Shown here in pieces: positions 10,595 through 19,733 of a stretch of DNA of 64,000 bases (positions within the stretch are counted from its first letter, which is position 1; each line of letters starts with the position of its first letter). Where the stretch lies: assembly GCF_028767125.1 (NCBI RefSeq), contig NZ_JAKCWP010000009.1:98242-162241 (forward strand), in the 5' to 3' direction. The stretch comes from Chelativorans sp. YIM 93263 (GTDB lineage: Bacteria; Pseudomonadota; Alphaproteobacteria; Rhizobiales; Rhizobiaceae). A program made the translations under genes and the position numbers. The notes under the pieces were generated by a model that was not told the origin of the DNA, did not search any database, and saw nothing but the letters and a program-made list of their open reading frames with translations.

Positions 10595-11317
10595 TCACAA
10601 CCGCCCCGTCACCGCCATAAAGCGGTGGTCCGGACCCTCAAAACCGAAACGGCGAACTGCGATAATGACGGCGAAGACTGCCGGCTCGCCCCGGGGGTGG
10701 TAGGTCTGAATCCCGGCGATCGAGTAGCCAAGGGGGCAGCCGCGGCTCGACGGAACTCTTTTGTCCTCATGGACGATCCCGGTCTGCTCTCCTCCTGACG
10801 TGCCGATCCTCAGCAGGCGGAAGCCGAAGATCCGTTCTCCGAGGTCGCGGCAGTTTTCAGGATACTGCAGGCTCAGTTCCTCGAGCCGGAATTCGAGCGT
10901 TTCATCGAGCGGCGGCATGATGGGACGAGGATTGACCATCATTCGATGTGGCTCGGCGGACAGCTCGGTCACGGCGTTCCAGCCGGCACGGAATCCTTCC
11001 GTCAAGTTCTCGTCGGAAATAACTGACTCTGCTTGATCTTTCGCATCAGCACGCGCCTCTTCGACAGTTGCCTGCCCATCCTGAATGTGCACGCGGACGG
11101 GCGTGCTGGGCAGGAAGCGGTCAGCCGCCGTGTCGATGTAATAGCGGTTCGCGTAGGGAAAGCCGGAGCCGTCCTGCACGCCGTATTCTTCGAAGGCGAA
11201 GATGGCCCCGTCGGGGCTGAAGCCCAGGATGTTCAACGTTGCCATGTCACCGGCTCGAGCGGTCACTCCCACGAAGAGGAATGCGGTCAGGATCGCAATC
11301 GGGCGCAGCACTCGCAT
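10595..11317 (-). CDS. DUF2259 secreted protein
   Basis: 240 residues with an N-terminal signal peptide (hydrophobic core about 7-20, likely cleavage after ARA). The mature start, with LNILGFSPDGAIFAFEEYG, is the hallmark of the DUF2259 family of predicted periplasmic proteins in Rhizobiales. Two cysteines (in ENCRDLG and RGCPLGY) could form a disulphide. The function of the family is unknown. It lies on the same strand between the P1 peptidase and purB, with short gaps, and may be cotranscribed. Confidence 0.85.
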   Translation of the reverse strand: MRVLRPIAILTAFLFVGVTARAGDMATLNILGFSPDGAIFAFEEYGVQDGSGFPYANRYYIDTAADRFLPSTPVRVHIQDGQATVEEARADAKDQAESVISDENLTEGFRAGWNAVTELSAEPHRMMVNPRPIMPPLDETLEFRLEELSLQYPENCRDLGERIFGFRLLRIGTSGGEQTGIVHEDKRVPSSRGCPLGYSIAGIQTYHPRGEPAVFAVIIAVRRFGFEGPDHRFMAVTGRL

Positions 11318-11342
11318 CGGCAGGCTCCTGTTTGTTCACGGT

Positions 11343-12368
11343 TCAGATGGGTTCCGGTCCGTTGTGCCTCTCCGACCATACCGGAAACACATCGCCCTCG
11401 GCTTTTTCGGCGGTGAAAACGCCACGTGCAATGGCGCGGGCCATGACGGAAGCGGCGGCCGCGTGGAGCTCGATGCTTGCAGACATCTCCAGATCCACGC
11501 CGCTGCGCCCGGTCGCGAGCGAAAAGATGAGGTCGCCGTCAAAGGGCGTGTGCGCCGGCCAGATCGCGCGGGCGAAGCCATCATGCGCGGCGATGGCCAG
11601 CCGGCGGGCGGCGGCTTTGTTGAGCTTGGCATCAGTGGCGACGATGCCGATGGTGGTGTTGCCGCCGGGCGCGGCGCTGTCGAGCTTGGTGACGACCTTG
11701 CGTGCGTCGGCGGGAAACGGGGTGGGGAGGCCAAGCCCGCCGAACTCCGCGCCCACCTCGAAAGGGGCAGCCCAGAAATGGCCGGTTTCGCCTATCGTGG
11801 GAGAGCCCACCGGGTTGACCGCGACCAATGCCCCGACCGTAACGCCGTTCGGAAGCACACAGGAGGCAGAGCCAAGTCCGCCCTTCAGCTTCGCCGTCGT
11901 GGCGCCGGCGCCGGCGCCATGAGAGCCGAGCCTGAATTCGATGGCGGCCGACTTTGCCGCGGCATGCCCGAGCTCGCGATAGGGCGGGTAGCCCTTCCAA
12001 TCCTTATCGCCGCCATTGGCGAGATCAAAGAGGATGGCGGCGGGAATTATCGGGACGCGCTGGCCTGCGACCTCGAAGCCGACGCCCTTTTCGCGCAGGG
12101 CAGCCTGCACGCTCGATGCCGCATCGAGACCGAAGGCGGAGCCGCCGGAAAGGACCACTGCATGCACGCCTTCGACGAGATTATGCGGCGCCAGAAGGTC
12201 CGTTTCGCGCGTTCCCGGCGCGCCGCCGAGCACCTGTACGCCGGCCACCGCCGGCTCCTCGCACACAACGACCGTAACGCCGGATTTCAGCCGCGCGTCC
12301 TGGCTGTTGCCGACCGCGAGGCCTGCGACATCCGTAATGAGGTTCCGGGGGCCGGGCTCGAACATCAT
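11343..12368 (-). CDS. P1-family aminopeptidase (DmpA / BapA type)
   Basis: 341 residues. Members are Ntn-hydrolase-like aminopeptidases or D-esterases (family S58) that mature by self-cleavage in front of a Ser. The N-terminal NLITDVAGLAVGN, the VLSGGSAFGLDA motif and the GGLGSASCVLPNG segment holding the expected nucleophile Ser are present. No signal peptide, so probably cytoplasmic. The start ATG overlaps the stop of the upstream binding-protein gene by 4 bases (ATGA), so the two are translationally coupled. Confidence 0.92.
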   Translation of the reverse strand: MMFEPGPRNLITDVAGLAVGNSQDARLKSGVTVVVCEEPAVAGVQVLGGAPGTRETDLLAPHNLVEGVHAVVLSGGSAFGLDAASSVQAALREKGVGFEVAGQRVPIIPAAILFDLANGGDKDWKGYPPYRELGHAAAKSAAIEFRLGSHGAGAGATTAKLKGGLGSASCVLPNGVTVGALVAVNPVGSPTIGETGHFWAAPFEVGAEFGGLGLPTPFPADARKVVTKLDSAAPGGNTTIGIVATDAKLNKAAARRLAIAAHDGFARAIWPAHTPFDGDLIFSLATGRSGVDLEMSASIELHAAAASVMARAIARGVFTAEKAEGDVFPVWSERHNGPEPI

Positions 12369-13429
12369 TCGACCTCCACGAATTCTTCGCCGTCATAACG
12401 GAAGAGGCGGTACAACTCTCGCGAAAGATCGCCCTTGCCATCGAAATCAACCGGCCCGATGGCGGTCTCGAAAGTCGTTGTTTGAAACACCTCCTCGATG
12501 GGGAGGCCATCTTGTTGCGCGATGCGCGCGGCTGCCGCGGCGACCTGCAGCGCCGTATAGCCCGGGATCACGTAACCCTCCGGGACGGTATCCGCCGTCT
12601 CCAGGGCGGAAAGCACATCTTCCTGGGCCAGATCTTCCCACCGCGGCGGGCCGATCATCAGAACACCTTGCGAAAGCGGCACCTCGCCGTCAGAGGCGCG
12701 CAAAGCCTCGCCGCCGGCAAGCACGACATCGTAGTCGAGTTGTTCGGCATCGCGCGCCATGATGGCGATGTCGGCGCGGTCGCCGCCGACGAAGACGTGC
12801 GTTGCTCCTGCGCGGCGCAGGCGGCCGAGCAGGCCGATCTGATTGTCGAGCTGCGGACGAAACGTATCGAAGAGCACCGGCTTTAACTCTGCGCGTTCGG
12901 CCGCCGCGCGAAAATGCTCCGCAAGCTCGCGCCCATAGATCGTTCCGTCATCGACAATGGCGAAGAACACATCCCGCCAGCGGCTCACCAGGATATCCGC
13001 CACCGCGTCGCGCTCCCCATCAGCACGGGGACCGAGGCGGAATACAGGCCAGCCGGTGCGTTCCTTCCCGTCGGTGAGACTGTCGGTGCGTACGGGCGTG
13101 ATGACCGGAATGCCGGCTTCGGCGAGGAGGGGCAGGGCGGCTTCGACGGCCGGTGTGCAAAGAAAGCCGATTACGAACTGGACATTTGCTTCGAGAAGAG
13201 CTTCCGCAGCCTGCCTGCCACCTTCTTCGGTGCATGCACTATTGGATTCGACAAGTTCGACGCCATCATTCTCACGTATGGCGGCGCGCGCGCCTTCGGC
13301 AAATTGTTCGCCGAGAATTGCGAAAGTCTCCTCGACTGGCGCAGCCAGGCCGATCGTCACCGACTGTGCATGGGCGTGGCCGGCGGCTGCAAACACGCCG
13401 AGGTAGAACGCGAGAAGGGCATAACGCAT
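12365..13429 (-). CDS. LivJ-like periplasmic substrate-binding protein
   Basis: 354 residues with a signal peptide (cleavage probably after HAQA) followed by VTIGLAAPV, which opens the Peripla_BP_6 two-lobe fold used for branched-chain amino acids and similar ligands. A hinge-region ITPVRTDSLTDG and the pattern FFAIVDDGTIYGRELA are typical. No permease or ATPase genes adjoin it; instead its stop overlaps a P1 peptidase start, so it may serve a distant transporter or a signalling role linked to peptide or ester breakdown (inference). Confidence 0.88.
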   Translation of the reverse strand: MRYALLAFYLGVFAAAGHAHAQSVTIGLAAPVEETFAILGEQFAEGARAAIRENDGVELVESNSACTEEGGRQAAEALLEANVQFVIGFLCTPAVEAALPLLAEAGIPVITPVRTDSLTDGKERTGWPVFRLGPRADGERDAVADILVSRWRDVFFAIVDDGTIYGRELAEHFRAAAERAELKPVLFDTFRPQLDNQIGLLGRLRRAGATHVFVGGDRADIAIMARDAEQLDYDVVLAGGEALRASDGEVPLSQGVLMIGPPRWEDLAQEDVLSALETADTVPEGYVIPGYTALQVAAAAARIAQQDGLPIEEVFQTTTFETAIGPVDFDGKGDLSRELYRLFRYDGEEFVEVE

Positions 13430-13575
13430 TATGACAGGCCGTAAATCCTCGTGGACAATCTCCCTCTCTGGTAAATGGTGGCGAGGCTTGGCGCAACACG
13501 CTATAGGCGCACGGACGCCCCACTTTCAAACGGCGGGGCAGCGACCTATCTGTAGCGAGGAGACGGGGAGTTCTT

Positions 13576-14070
13576 GTGCTGAAGACCAATGACATCGCAC
13601 CACAGGATTATCGGGACGCAATGGCGCACTTCGCCGGCGCCGTGCATATCGTCACGACGGACGGCCCGAACGGCCGTCGCGGTGTCACGGCAATTGCCGC
13701 CTGCTCGGTTTCCGATAGCCCGCCGATCGTGCTGGTTTGCCTGAATCGCGAAAACCCCAACAACAAGTGTTTTCTCGAAAACGGCGTCTTCGCCCTGAAC
13801 ACGCTCGCTGCGGAGCATCAGGAGTTGTCAAACGCGTTTTCCGGGCTGACCGGCTTGCCGCCCGACGAGCGCTTTGCCTTGGCGGAATGGGAAACATTAT
13901 CCACCGGCGCGCCCGTGCTCAAGACGGCCATGGCGGCATTCGATTGCCAGGTGATCGATACCAAGGACCTTGCCACACACCGTATATACTTCGGGAAGGT
14001 GACAGGCCTGCGTGTGGGCGTTAACTTACGCCCGCTCCTTTATCATAACCGGGGCTACCGCGTTCTGTAG
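13576..14070 (+). CDS. Flavin reductase-like protein
   Basis: 164 residues, GTG start with GGGGAG 6 bases upstream. It belongs to the flavin_reduct family (RutF/HpaC-like): YRDAMAHFAGAVHIVTT, the flavin-contacting GVTAIAACSVSDSPP segment and the C-terminal LLYHNRGYRVL are typical. Such proteins supply reduced FMN or FAD to a partner, or bind flavin. It is first in a plus-strand run with the MoxR/CoxE/XdhC genes, 21 bases before the next gene, so it may take part in the molybdenum-enzyme pathway; its partner is not identifiable. Confidence 0.9.
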   Translation: MLKTNDIAPQDYRDAMAHFAGAVHIVTTDGPNGRRGVTAIAACSVSDSPPIVLVCLNRENPNNKCFLENGVFALNTLAAEHQELSNAFSGLTGLPPDERFALAEWETLSTGAPVLKTAMAAFDCQVIDTKDLATHRIYFGKVTGLRVGVNLRPLLYHNRGYRVL

Positions 14071-14091
14071 AGATTTTCTCCCGGAGATATC

Positions 14092-15021
14092 ATGCCCGAA
14101 ACCACCGCACGCGCCGTTCCGCAATCGATCGACGAAACGCTCGATCTGTTGTCGGGGGGCGGCTATGTGGCCGATCGCGCACTGGCGACGGTGCTCTATT
14201 TGAGCCTGGCTATGCAGCGCCCACTCTTTCTGGAAGGCGAGGCCGGTGTCGGCAAGACCGAGATTGCCAAGGTGTTGGCGCAAGCGCTGGGCCGCCGCCT
14301 GATTCGCTTGCAATGCTATGAAGGGCTGGACGTCTCCTCCGCAGTCTACGAGTGGAACTACGCCGCGCAGATGATCGAGATCCGCATGGAAGAAGCGGCA
14401 GGCGTGACGGATCGCAGTGCAATGGAGCGCAACGTCTTTTCCGAGCGGTACCTGATCCGCCGGCCGGTCATGGAAGCCTTGACGGGCGAGGCGGGTGCGG
14501 CGCCGGTCTTCCTGATCGACGAATTGGACCGCACGGACGAGGCTTTCGAGGCTTTTCTTCTGGAAATCCTTTCCGACTATCAGGTCAGCGTACCGGAGTT
14601 GGGCACCATCCGTGCCGAGGAGCCGCCCATCGTCATCATCACCACCAACCGCACCCGCGAGATCCATGACGCGCTGAAGCGGCGTTGTCTTTATCACTGG
14701 GTGGACTATCCCGATGCAGAACGGGAACTGGAAATCGTCCATCGTCGGGTGCCGAAGGCCAATGAACAGCTCTCGCAGGAAGTGGTCGCCTATGTCCAGC
14801 GATTGCGCGAATTCGACCTTTTCAAGGTGCCCGGCGTGGCCGAGTCAATCGACTGGGCGAGCGCACTGACGGAGCTCGACAAGATTGCTCTGGATCCGGA
14901 AACCGTCTCCGACACACTGGGCGTGCTGCTGAAATATCAGGATGATATCGCGCGTCTACAGGAAGGCGAGAGCGCAAAGATACTGAGTGAAGTTAAAGCC
15001 GAGCTTGAAGCTGCAGGCTGA
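14092..15021 (+). CDS. MoxR-family AAA ATPase (CoxD-like)
   Basis: 309 residues. Walker A GEAGVGKTE at about residues 46-54, Walker B VFLIDELDR, and the sensor region IVIITTNRTREIHDALKRRC place it in the MoxR/CoxD group. With the VWA protein directly downstream (2-base gap) it forms the usual MoxR-VWA pair. In carbon monoxide dehydrogenase systems CoxD/CoxE act in metal-centre maturation, so it probably remodels a molybdenum hydroxylase together with its partner. Confidence 0.94.
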   Translation: MPETTARAVPQSIDETLDLLSGGGYVADRALATVLYLSLAMQRPLFLEGEAGVGKTEIAKVLAQALGRRLIRLQCYEGLDVSSAVYEWNYAAQMIEIRMEEAAGVTDRSAMERNVFSERYLIRRPVMEALTGEAGAAPVFLIDELDRTDEAFEAFLLEILSDYQVSVPELGTIRAEEPPIVIITTNRTREIHDALKRRCLYHWVDYPDAERELEIVHRRVPKANEQLSQEVVAYVQRLREFDLFKVPGVAESIDWASALTELDKIALDPETVSDTLGVLLKYQDDIARLQEGESAKILSEVKAELEAAG

Positions 15022-15023
15022 AT

Positions 15024-16277
15024 GTGGCCAGGGCGAAGGGAAAGAAATCCACGGAGAGCGCCGATCCCCAGGGCCGGCTTGCCGATAACATCGTCTATTT
15101 TGCGCGCACGCTGCGCAAGGCCGGCCTGCGCCTCGGGCCCGGCGCCGTAACGGACGCGATCCGCGCCGTTCTGACGGCCGGCATTGGAAGCCGAGACGAC
15201 TTTTACTGGACGCTGCATGCCGTTCTTGTCACCCGGCACGAGGATCACGCGGTTTTCGACAAAGCATTCCGCCTGTTCTGGCGCTCGCGCGAACTCGTCG
15301 AGAAGATGCTCGCGATGCTGTCGCCGGTCGCGCCCGATCGCGCGCAGAAGGAAAAGCCAAAGGCCGGCGAGACGCGGGCGAGCGACGCGCTCTTCGAGAA
15401 CCGGCAGCAGGACCGCCCGAAGCAGGAAGAGGTGGAAATCGACGCTCGCCTGACGCTCTCCACGGAAGAGGTGCTGCGCGAGAAGGATTTTGCGCAGATG
15501 ACGGCTGAGGAACTCTCCGCCGCGCGGCGGGCTCTTGCCGGTCTCGTCATGCCGAACGATCTGGTGGTCACGCGCCGTTTCCGTTCGAACGCGCGCGGTA
15601 ACCGGGTCGATCCGCGCGCGATGATGCGTTTCGGTTTGCGCACCGGCGGCGATCTCATCCTGCCGAAGTACCGCTCTGCGCGGCAGGTGCATCCGCCGCT
15701 TGTGGTGCTGGCGGATATTTCGGGCTCCATGAGCCAGTACACGCGCATCTTCCTGCATTTTCTGCACGCGCTTGCCGAAAAGCGCCGGCGCGTGCACAGC
15801 TTCGCGTTCGGCACGCGGCTGACCAATCTCACGCGGCAACTGCGCCACCGCGATCCTGACGAGGCGTTGGCCGAATGCACCGCTGCGGTGCAGGACTGGT
15901 CCGGCGGCACGCGGATCGGCCAGACGATCGGCACGTTCAACCGTCTATGGTCACGCCGTGTGCTGGGGCAGGGCGCAACCGTCCTGCTGATCACCGATGG
16001 CCTGGAACGTGACGACATCGAAACACTGTCACGGGAGATGGAGCGCCTCCAGAAGTCGTGCCGCCGGCTGATCTGGCTCAATCCCTTGCTGCGCTTCGAC
16101 GGGTTCGAAGCGCGGGCGCGCGGGGTTCGCGCCATGATGTCTCATGTGGACGAGTTCCGCCCGGTCCATTCGCTCGATGCGCTTGCCGATCTGTGTACTG
16201 CGCTTTCCGCCGATCCTCCGCGCAGGGCTCGGGCGCGTGCGCGCCATCGGGGACTTGGCAAGGAGGCCCTTGCGTGA
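15024..16277 (+). CDS. VWA-domain protein (CoxE-like)
   Basis: 417 residues, GTG start immediately after the MoxR stop. The C-terminal half holds a von Willebrand A domain with the MIDAS motif DISGSMS (about residues 230-236) and the conserved Thr/Asp region around GTRIGQTIG and LITDGLERDD. The N-terminal half resembles CoxE proteins (DUF58-less, Arg-rich). Partner of the MoxR ATPase, likely a metal-dependent adaptor in cofactor insertion. Confidence 0.94.
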   Translation: MARAKGKKSTESADPQGRLADNIVYFARTLRKAGLRLGPGAVTDAIRAVLTAGIGSRDDFYWTLHAVLVTRHEDHAVFDKAFRLFWRSRELVEKMLAMLSPVAPDRAQKEKPKAGETRASDALFENRQQDRPKQEEVEIDARLTLSTEEVLREKDFAQMTAEELSAARRALAGLVMPNDLVVTRRFRSNARGNRVDPRAMMRFGLRTGGDLILPKYRSARQVHPPLVVLADISGSMSQYTRIFLHFLHALAEKRRRVHSFAFGTRLTNLTRQLRHRDPDEALAECTAAVQDWSGGTRIGQTIGTFNRLWSRRVLGQGATVLLITDGLERDDIETLSREMERLQKSCRRLIWLNPLLRFDGFEARARGVRAMMSHVDEFRPVHSLDALADLCTALSADPPRRARARARHRGLGKEALA

Positions 16278-16309
16278 CCATATTGATGGCCTGGTGAGGA
16301 AACGAGAGA

Positions 16310-16648
16310 ATGCCCGAATACGTTGAAACCGATCAGCCACTCGATCCCCTCATGATCGCCGAGGACTGGATGCGGTCCGGCAAGGATGTGGCAATCGCGA
16401 CGGTCGTGGAAACCTGGGGATCGGCGCCGCGGCCCATCGGCAGCCATCTGGTCATTGATAAGGAAGGGCATTTCGAAGGCTCGGTTTCCGGCGGCTGTGT
16501 CGAAGGTGCTGTGGTGGCCGAAGCCGTGGACGTGCTTGAAGACGGCACGCCGCGCATGCTCGAATTCGGCGTTGCCGACGAGACCGCCTGGGAAGTCGGT
16601 CTTTCCTGCGGCGGCCGTATCAAGGTTTACGTCGAACGGCTGGGTTAG
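16310..16648 (+). CDS. XdhC/CoxI family protein, N-terminal half
   Basis: 112 residues, with a GAGGAA ribosome site. This is only the XdhC_CoxI N-terminal domain: IATVVETWGSAPRPIGSHL followed by the Cys-containing GSVSGGCVEGAV, the conserved motif of molybdopterin-cofactor-handling XdhC proteins. The Rossmann half is encoded by the next gene, 3 bases on. This split arrangement is common in Rhizobiales and is not a broken gene. The pair helps sulphurate and insert Mo cofactor into xanthine-dehydrogenase-type enzymes. Confidence 0.93.
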   Translation: MPEYVETDQPLDPLMIAEDWMRSGKDVAIATVVETWGSAPRPIGSHLVIDKEGHFEGSVSGGCVEGAVVAEAVDVLEDGTPRMLEFGVADETAWEVGLSCGGRIKVYVERLG

Positions 16649-16651
16649 CCC

Positions 16652-17359
16652 ATGGACCCGTACTCCCTGAAAAAGCTCAACCAATGCCGCCGTGAACGTC
16701 GCGCTGTGCTTCTTCTTACCGACTTGAGTGATGGTCGCGACCGGGTGGTCGTAGAAGGCGATGCCGTCGCCGGCTCGCTTGGGGATGCGATCGAAAAGGC
16801 GTTTCGCTCCGGCAGATCCGGTTCGGTTGAGGTCGACGACCGAAACTTCTTCCTGAACGTCTATATACCGCCACCGCGTCTGGTGATGATCGGGGCGGTC
16901 CATATCAGCCAAACGCTCGCGCCCATAGCGAGAATGGCCGGCTTCGATACACATATCATCGACCCGCGCACGGCTTTCTCTTCTTCCGAGCGCTTCCCGG
17001 GTGTTCGGCTGGACGCCGAATGGCCGGAGGAGGCGCTGAGGCAAAGTCCGCTCGATCCCTATTGCGCGCTCGCAGCCCTCACGCACGATCCCAAGATCGA
17101 TGACTTTGCCTTGAAGGCGGCTCTGGAGGCGGGCTGTTTCTATGTCGGTGCGCTGGGAAGCAGGAAAACCCATGGCAAGCGTGTAGACCGACTGACGGCG
17201 GATGGGGTGCCGCAGGCCCAGCTCGATCGCATCCGCGCGCCCATCGGCCTGTCCATCGGCGCGGCGAGCCCCGCAGAGATTGCCGTTGCCGTGTTGGCGG
17301 AGGTGATCGAAGCACTGCGCTCGCGCGGGCTGGAACAACGCGCGGGCAAGGCGGCATGA
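16652..17359 (+). CDS. XdhC family protein, Rossmann (C-terminal) half
   Basis: 235 residues. It begins with a poorly conserved 70-residue segment, then the NAD-binding-like XdhC_C domain: RLVMIGAVHISQTLAP, HIIDPRTAF and the family motif YVGALGSRKTHGKR, ending in GAASPAEIAVAVLAEV. It overlaps the next gene by 4 bases (ATGA). It complements the preceding N-terminal XdhC half. Confidence 0.93.
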   Translation: MDPYSLKKLNQCRRERRAVLLLTDLSDGRDRVVVEGDAVAGSLGDAIEKAFRSGRSGSVEVDDRNFFLNVYIPPPRLVMIGAVHISQTLAPIARMAGFDTHIIDPRTAFSSSERFPGVRLDAEWPEEALRQSPLDPYCALAALTHDPKIDDFALKAALEAGCFYVGALGSRKTHGKRVDRLTADGVPQAQLDRIRAPIGLSIGAASPAEIAVAVLAEVIEALRSRGLEQRAGKAA

Positions 17360-18972
17360 AATTCGGCCCGATACCCGTCGAGAAAGCCGAAGGCGCGGTG
17401 CTGGCGCACGCGACCGTGGCCGGCGACCGGCGCTTCCGCAAGGCGCATCGCCTGACCGCGGATGACATTCGCCAGTTGTCCGAGGCCGGCGTGCAGGAAG
17501 TGATCGCGGCCGTTCTCGCAGCCGACGATCTCGACGAGGACGAGGCAGCCGGGCGCATCGCTGGCGCCCTCGGCACGGCCTATGTCCAAGCGCGGGCGCC
17601 GGCAACGGGCCGGGTGAATTTTCACGCGGCGGAAGCCGGCGTCTTCCTGGTCGACCGGCAGGTCATCGACGCGATCAATCGCATAGACCCCGCCATTACG
17701 ATCGCCACGCTGGAACCCTACGCGCGGGTCGAGGCGGGGCAGATGGTGGCGACCGTGAAAATCATTCCCTTCGCCGTGCCCGAGGCGCTGGTGGCGCGCG
17801 CCGAGGCCGCCTGCGCGGGCAGCGATGCCTTTGCCCTGCGGCCTTTCCAGCCCAAGCGCGTTGGCCTGATCCAGACCACCTTGGCCGGCGTGAAGGCGAG
17901 TGTTCTGGACAAGACGGCGCGCATTACCGAAGCGCGCCTTGCGCGCTCCGCGAGCCGGATCACGCATGAGGAACGTCCCCCGCATAAGGAAGAGAGTGTT
18001 GCTCGGGCGATCCGCGCGCAAGCACGCGAAAACGACATGGTGTTCGTCTTCGGCGCCTCGGCTATCTGCGACGAGGAAGACGTCATCCCGGCCGCGATCC
18101 GCCGCGCCGGGGGCACGGTCTACCGCGTGGGGATGCCCGTCGATCCCGGCAACCTGCTGGTCGTCGGATCGCTGGACGGCAAGCCCATTCTGGGCGCGCC
18201 CGGCTGTGCCCGCAGCCCCAAGCTCAATGGCTTCGACTGGGTGATTGACCGGCTGATCGCCGGGATGGATGTGACCTCCGAGGAGATCGCCGGCATGGGA
18301 GTGGGTGGCCTGCTGATGGAGATTCCAACGCGTCCGCAACCGCGTGAGGCAACGCCGAAACCGGCACCTGCCAAGGTCTGGACCGTCTTGCTTGCCGCCG
18401 GCCAGTCACGCCGCATGGGCAGGGGAAACAAGCTGCTTGCCGAGTTCGACGGCAAGCCTTTGGTTCGCCGCACCGCCGAGCGTGCCATTGAGAGCAAGAC
18501 TGGCGGCACGGTGATCGTCACAGGCCACGAGGCCGAGGCCGTTTCGGGGGTGCTGTCGGGACTGGACTTGAAGCGAGCCCATAACGACGCTTTTGCAAGC
18601 GGACTGGCCAGCTCGCTCAAGACCGGTGTTCGCGCACTTCCACCTTCGGCCGGCGGGGCGCTGATCATGCTGGCTGACATGCCGGAGATCACGACGACCG
18701 ACCTGAACCGCCTGATCGAGGCCTTCACAAAGGCCGGCGGCAACGCAGTCATCCGCGCCACGCATTCCGGGAAGCGAGGCAATCCAGTCATCCTGCCGCG
18801 CGCGCTGTTCTCCGAAATCGATCTGCTGGAGGGCGACACCGGCGCACGGCAAATCATCGAAGGCGCACCGCTGGAGGTGATCGATGTGGAATTGGGGCGC
18901 GCAGCGAGCGTGGATGTCGATACGCCCGAAGCGCTGAATGCAGCTGGTGGTGTCCTTGATCCGCAACACTGA
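17356..18972 (+). CDS. Fused molybdopterin-binding and MobA-like NTP-transferase protein
   Basis: 538 residues in two parts. Residues about 1-335 form a MoeA/CinA-like molybdopterin-binding domain. From about 340 a nucleotidyltransferase of the MobA/MocA type starts, with WTVLLAAGQSRRMGRGNKL as the NTP-binding loop and the MLADMPEI metal-site motif. By family, the second half attaches CMP or GMP to Mo-molybdopterin, so the protein likely makes the dinucleotide cofactor used by the hydroxylase served by this cluster. It overlaps the XdhC gene and closes the operon. Confidence 0.93.
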   Translation: MKFGPIPVEKAEGAVLAHATVAGDRRFRKAHRLTADDIRQLSEAGVQEVIAAVLAADDLDEDEAAGRIAGALGTAYVQARAPATGRVNFHAAEAGVFLVDRQVIDAINRIDPAITIATLEPYARVEAGQMVATVKIIPFAVPEALVARAEAACAGSDAFALRPFQPKRVGLIQTTLAGVKASVLDKTARITEARLARSASRITHEERPPHKEESVARAIRAQARENDMVFVFGASAICDEEDVIPAAIRRAGGTVYRVGMPVDPGNLLVVGSLDGKPILGAPGCARSPKLNGFDWVIDRLIAGMDVTSEEIAGMGVGGLLMEIPTRPQPREATPKPAPAKVWTVLLAAGQSRRMGRGNKLLAEFDGKPLVRRTAERAIESKTGGTVIVTGHEAEAVSGVLSGLDLKRAHNDAFASGLASSLKTGVRALPPSAGGALIMLADMPEITTTDLNRLIEAFTKAGGNAVIRATHSGKRGNPVILPRALFSEIDLLEGDTGARQIIEGAPLEVIDVELGRAASVDVDTPEALNAAGGVLDPQH

Positions 18973-18986
18973 CCGCGGTCTAAGCT

Positions 18987-19592
18987 CTAGTCACGAAAGT
19001 CGAGCAGCACCTGCGGATTGACCTCGGCGTCGTAGGATGCGTCCACCTCGTATTTCACGAGCGTGAAACCGCCGGAGCGGAACTCCCAAGCACCGGAGGA
19101 GGAGGCGTCGCCAAGCCCTCTCCATCGCATGTGAGAAACGATCTCCTGTGCCTGCGGATCGAAATGCGAATTCACCAGCATTTCGACCGTCTCATATCCC
19201 GTGAAACGGATGTCTTCCACACGCTCGTTCGCGTCGTCTTCGTAGCGGATATCAAGCGCCGGTGTCGCGAAGGTCAGCGGGCCAAGCTCTCCGCGCTGGT
19301 TCTCAAGCAGATAGGCGTGCGTCACATTGTAAGCGCCTCGGGTGCAAAAGAAGCGGAACAGATGCGCTTCTTGCGGCGGTTCATCCGCGTCCTGATACGG
19401 ATACTTGAAAGAGAGCACATGGTGCTGCGGCGCTTCCGGTGACGCGGAGCCGGTCTGGCACCGGTCCGCGTAAAGCCTATCAAAGAGTGCCTTTGCTCTT
19501 TCGAGCGGGCGATCGTCAGGACCGGAAGGTTCGGTGGCGAGTGCCAAGGACGGCAATAAAAAAAAAGCCGCCGCGGCCAGGAAACGTCTCAT
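18987..19592 (-). CDS. Secreted protein of unknown function
   Basis: 201 residues with a clear signal peptide (MRRFLAAAAFFLLPSLALA, cleavage likely after LA). The mature part has two cysteines (in DRCQTG and FFCTRGAYN) that could bond, and the FCTRGAYNVTHAYLL segment is reminiscent of DUF1176-type periplasmic proteins, an uncertain match. It converges on the molybdopterin gene with a 14-base gap and is divergent from the J-domain gene. No function assigned. Confidence 0.75.
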   Translation of the reverse strand: MRRFLAAAAFFLLPSLALATEPSGPDDRPLERAKALFDRLYADRCQTGSASPEAPQHHVLSFKYPYQDADEPPQEAHLFRFFCTRGAYNVTHAYLLENQRGELGPLTFATPALDIRYEDDANERVEDIRFTGYETVEMLVNSHFDPQAQEIVSHMRWRGLGDASSSGAWEFRSGGFTLVKYEVDASYDAEVNPQVLLDFRD

Positions 19593-19733
19593 GAACTGCT
19601 CCGCTTGATGTGATCTGAATAATTTTCACGCGTAGCATGAAGCCGCGGTCATTCGAACGTAGCTCGTTAAATTTGCGCCGTGCACGCAGACTTTTGTTAA
19701 CGCGCGCTCGCTAGGCTCGGTCAGATTGCATTG

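Noticed and set aside
16310-17359. Broken xdhC gene
   Set aside because: The two halves are separate genes with their own starts, an arrangement common in Rhizobiales, so not a frameshift.
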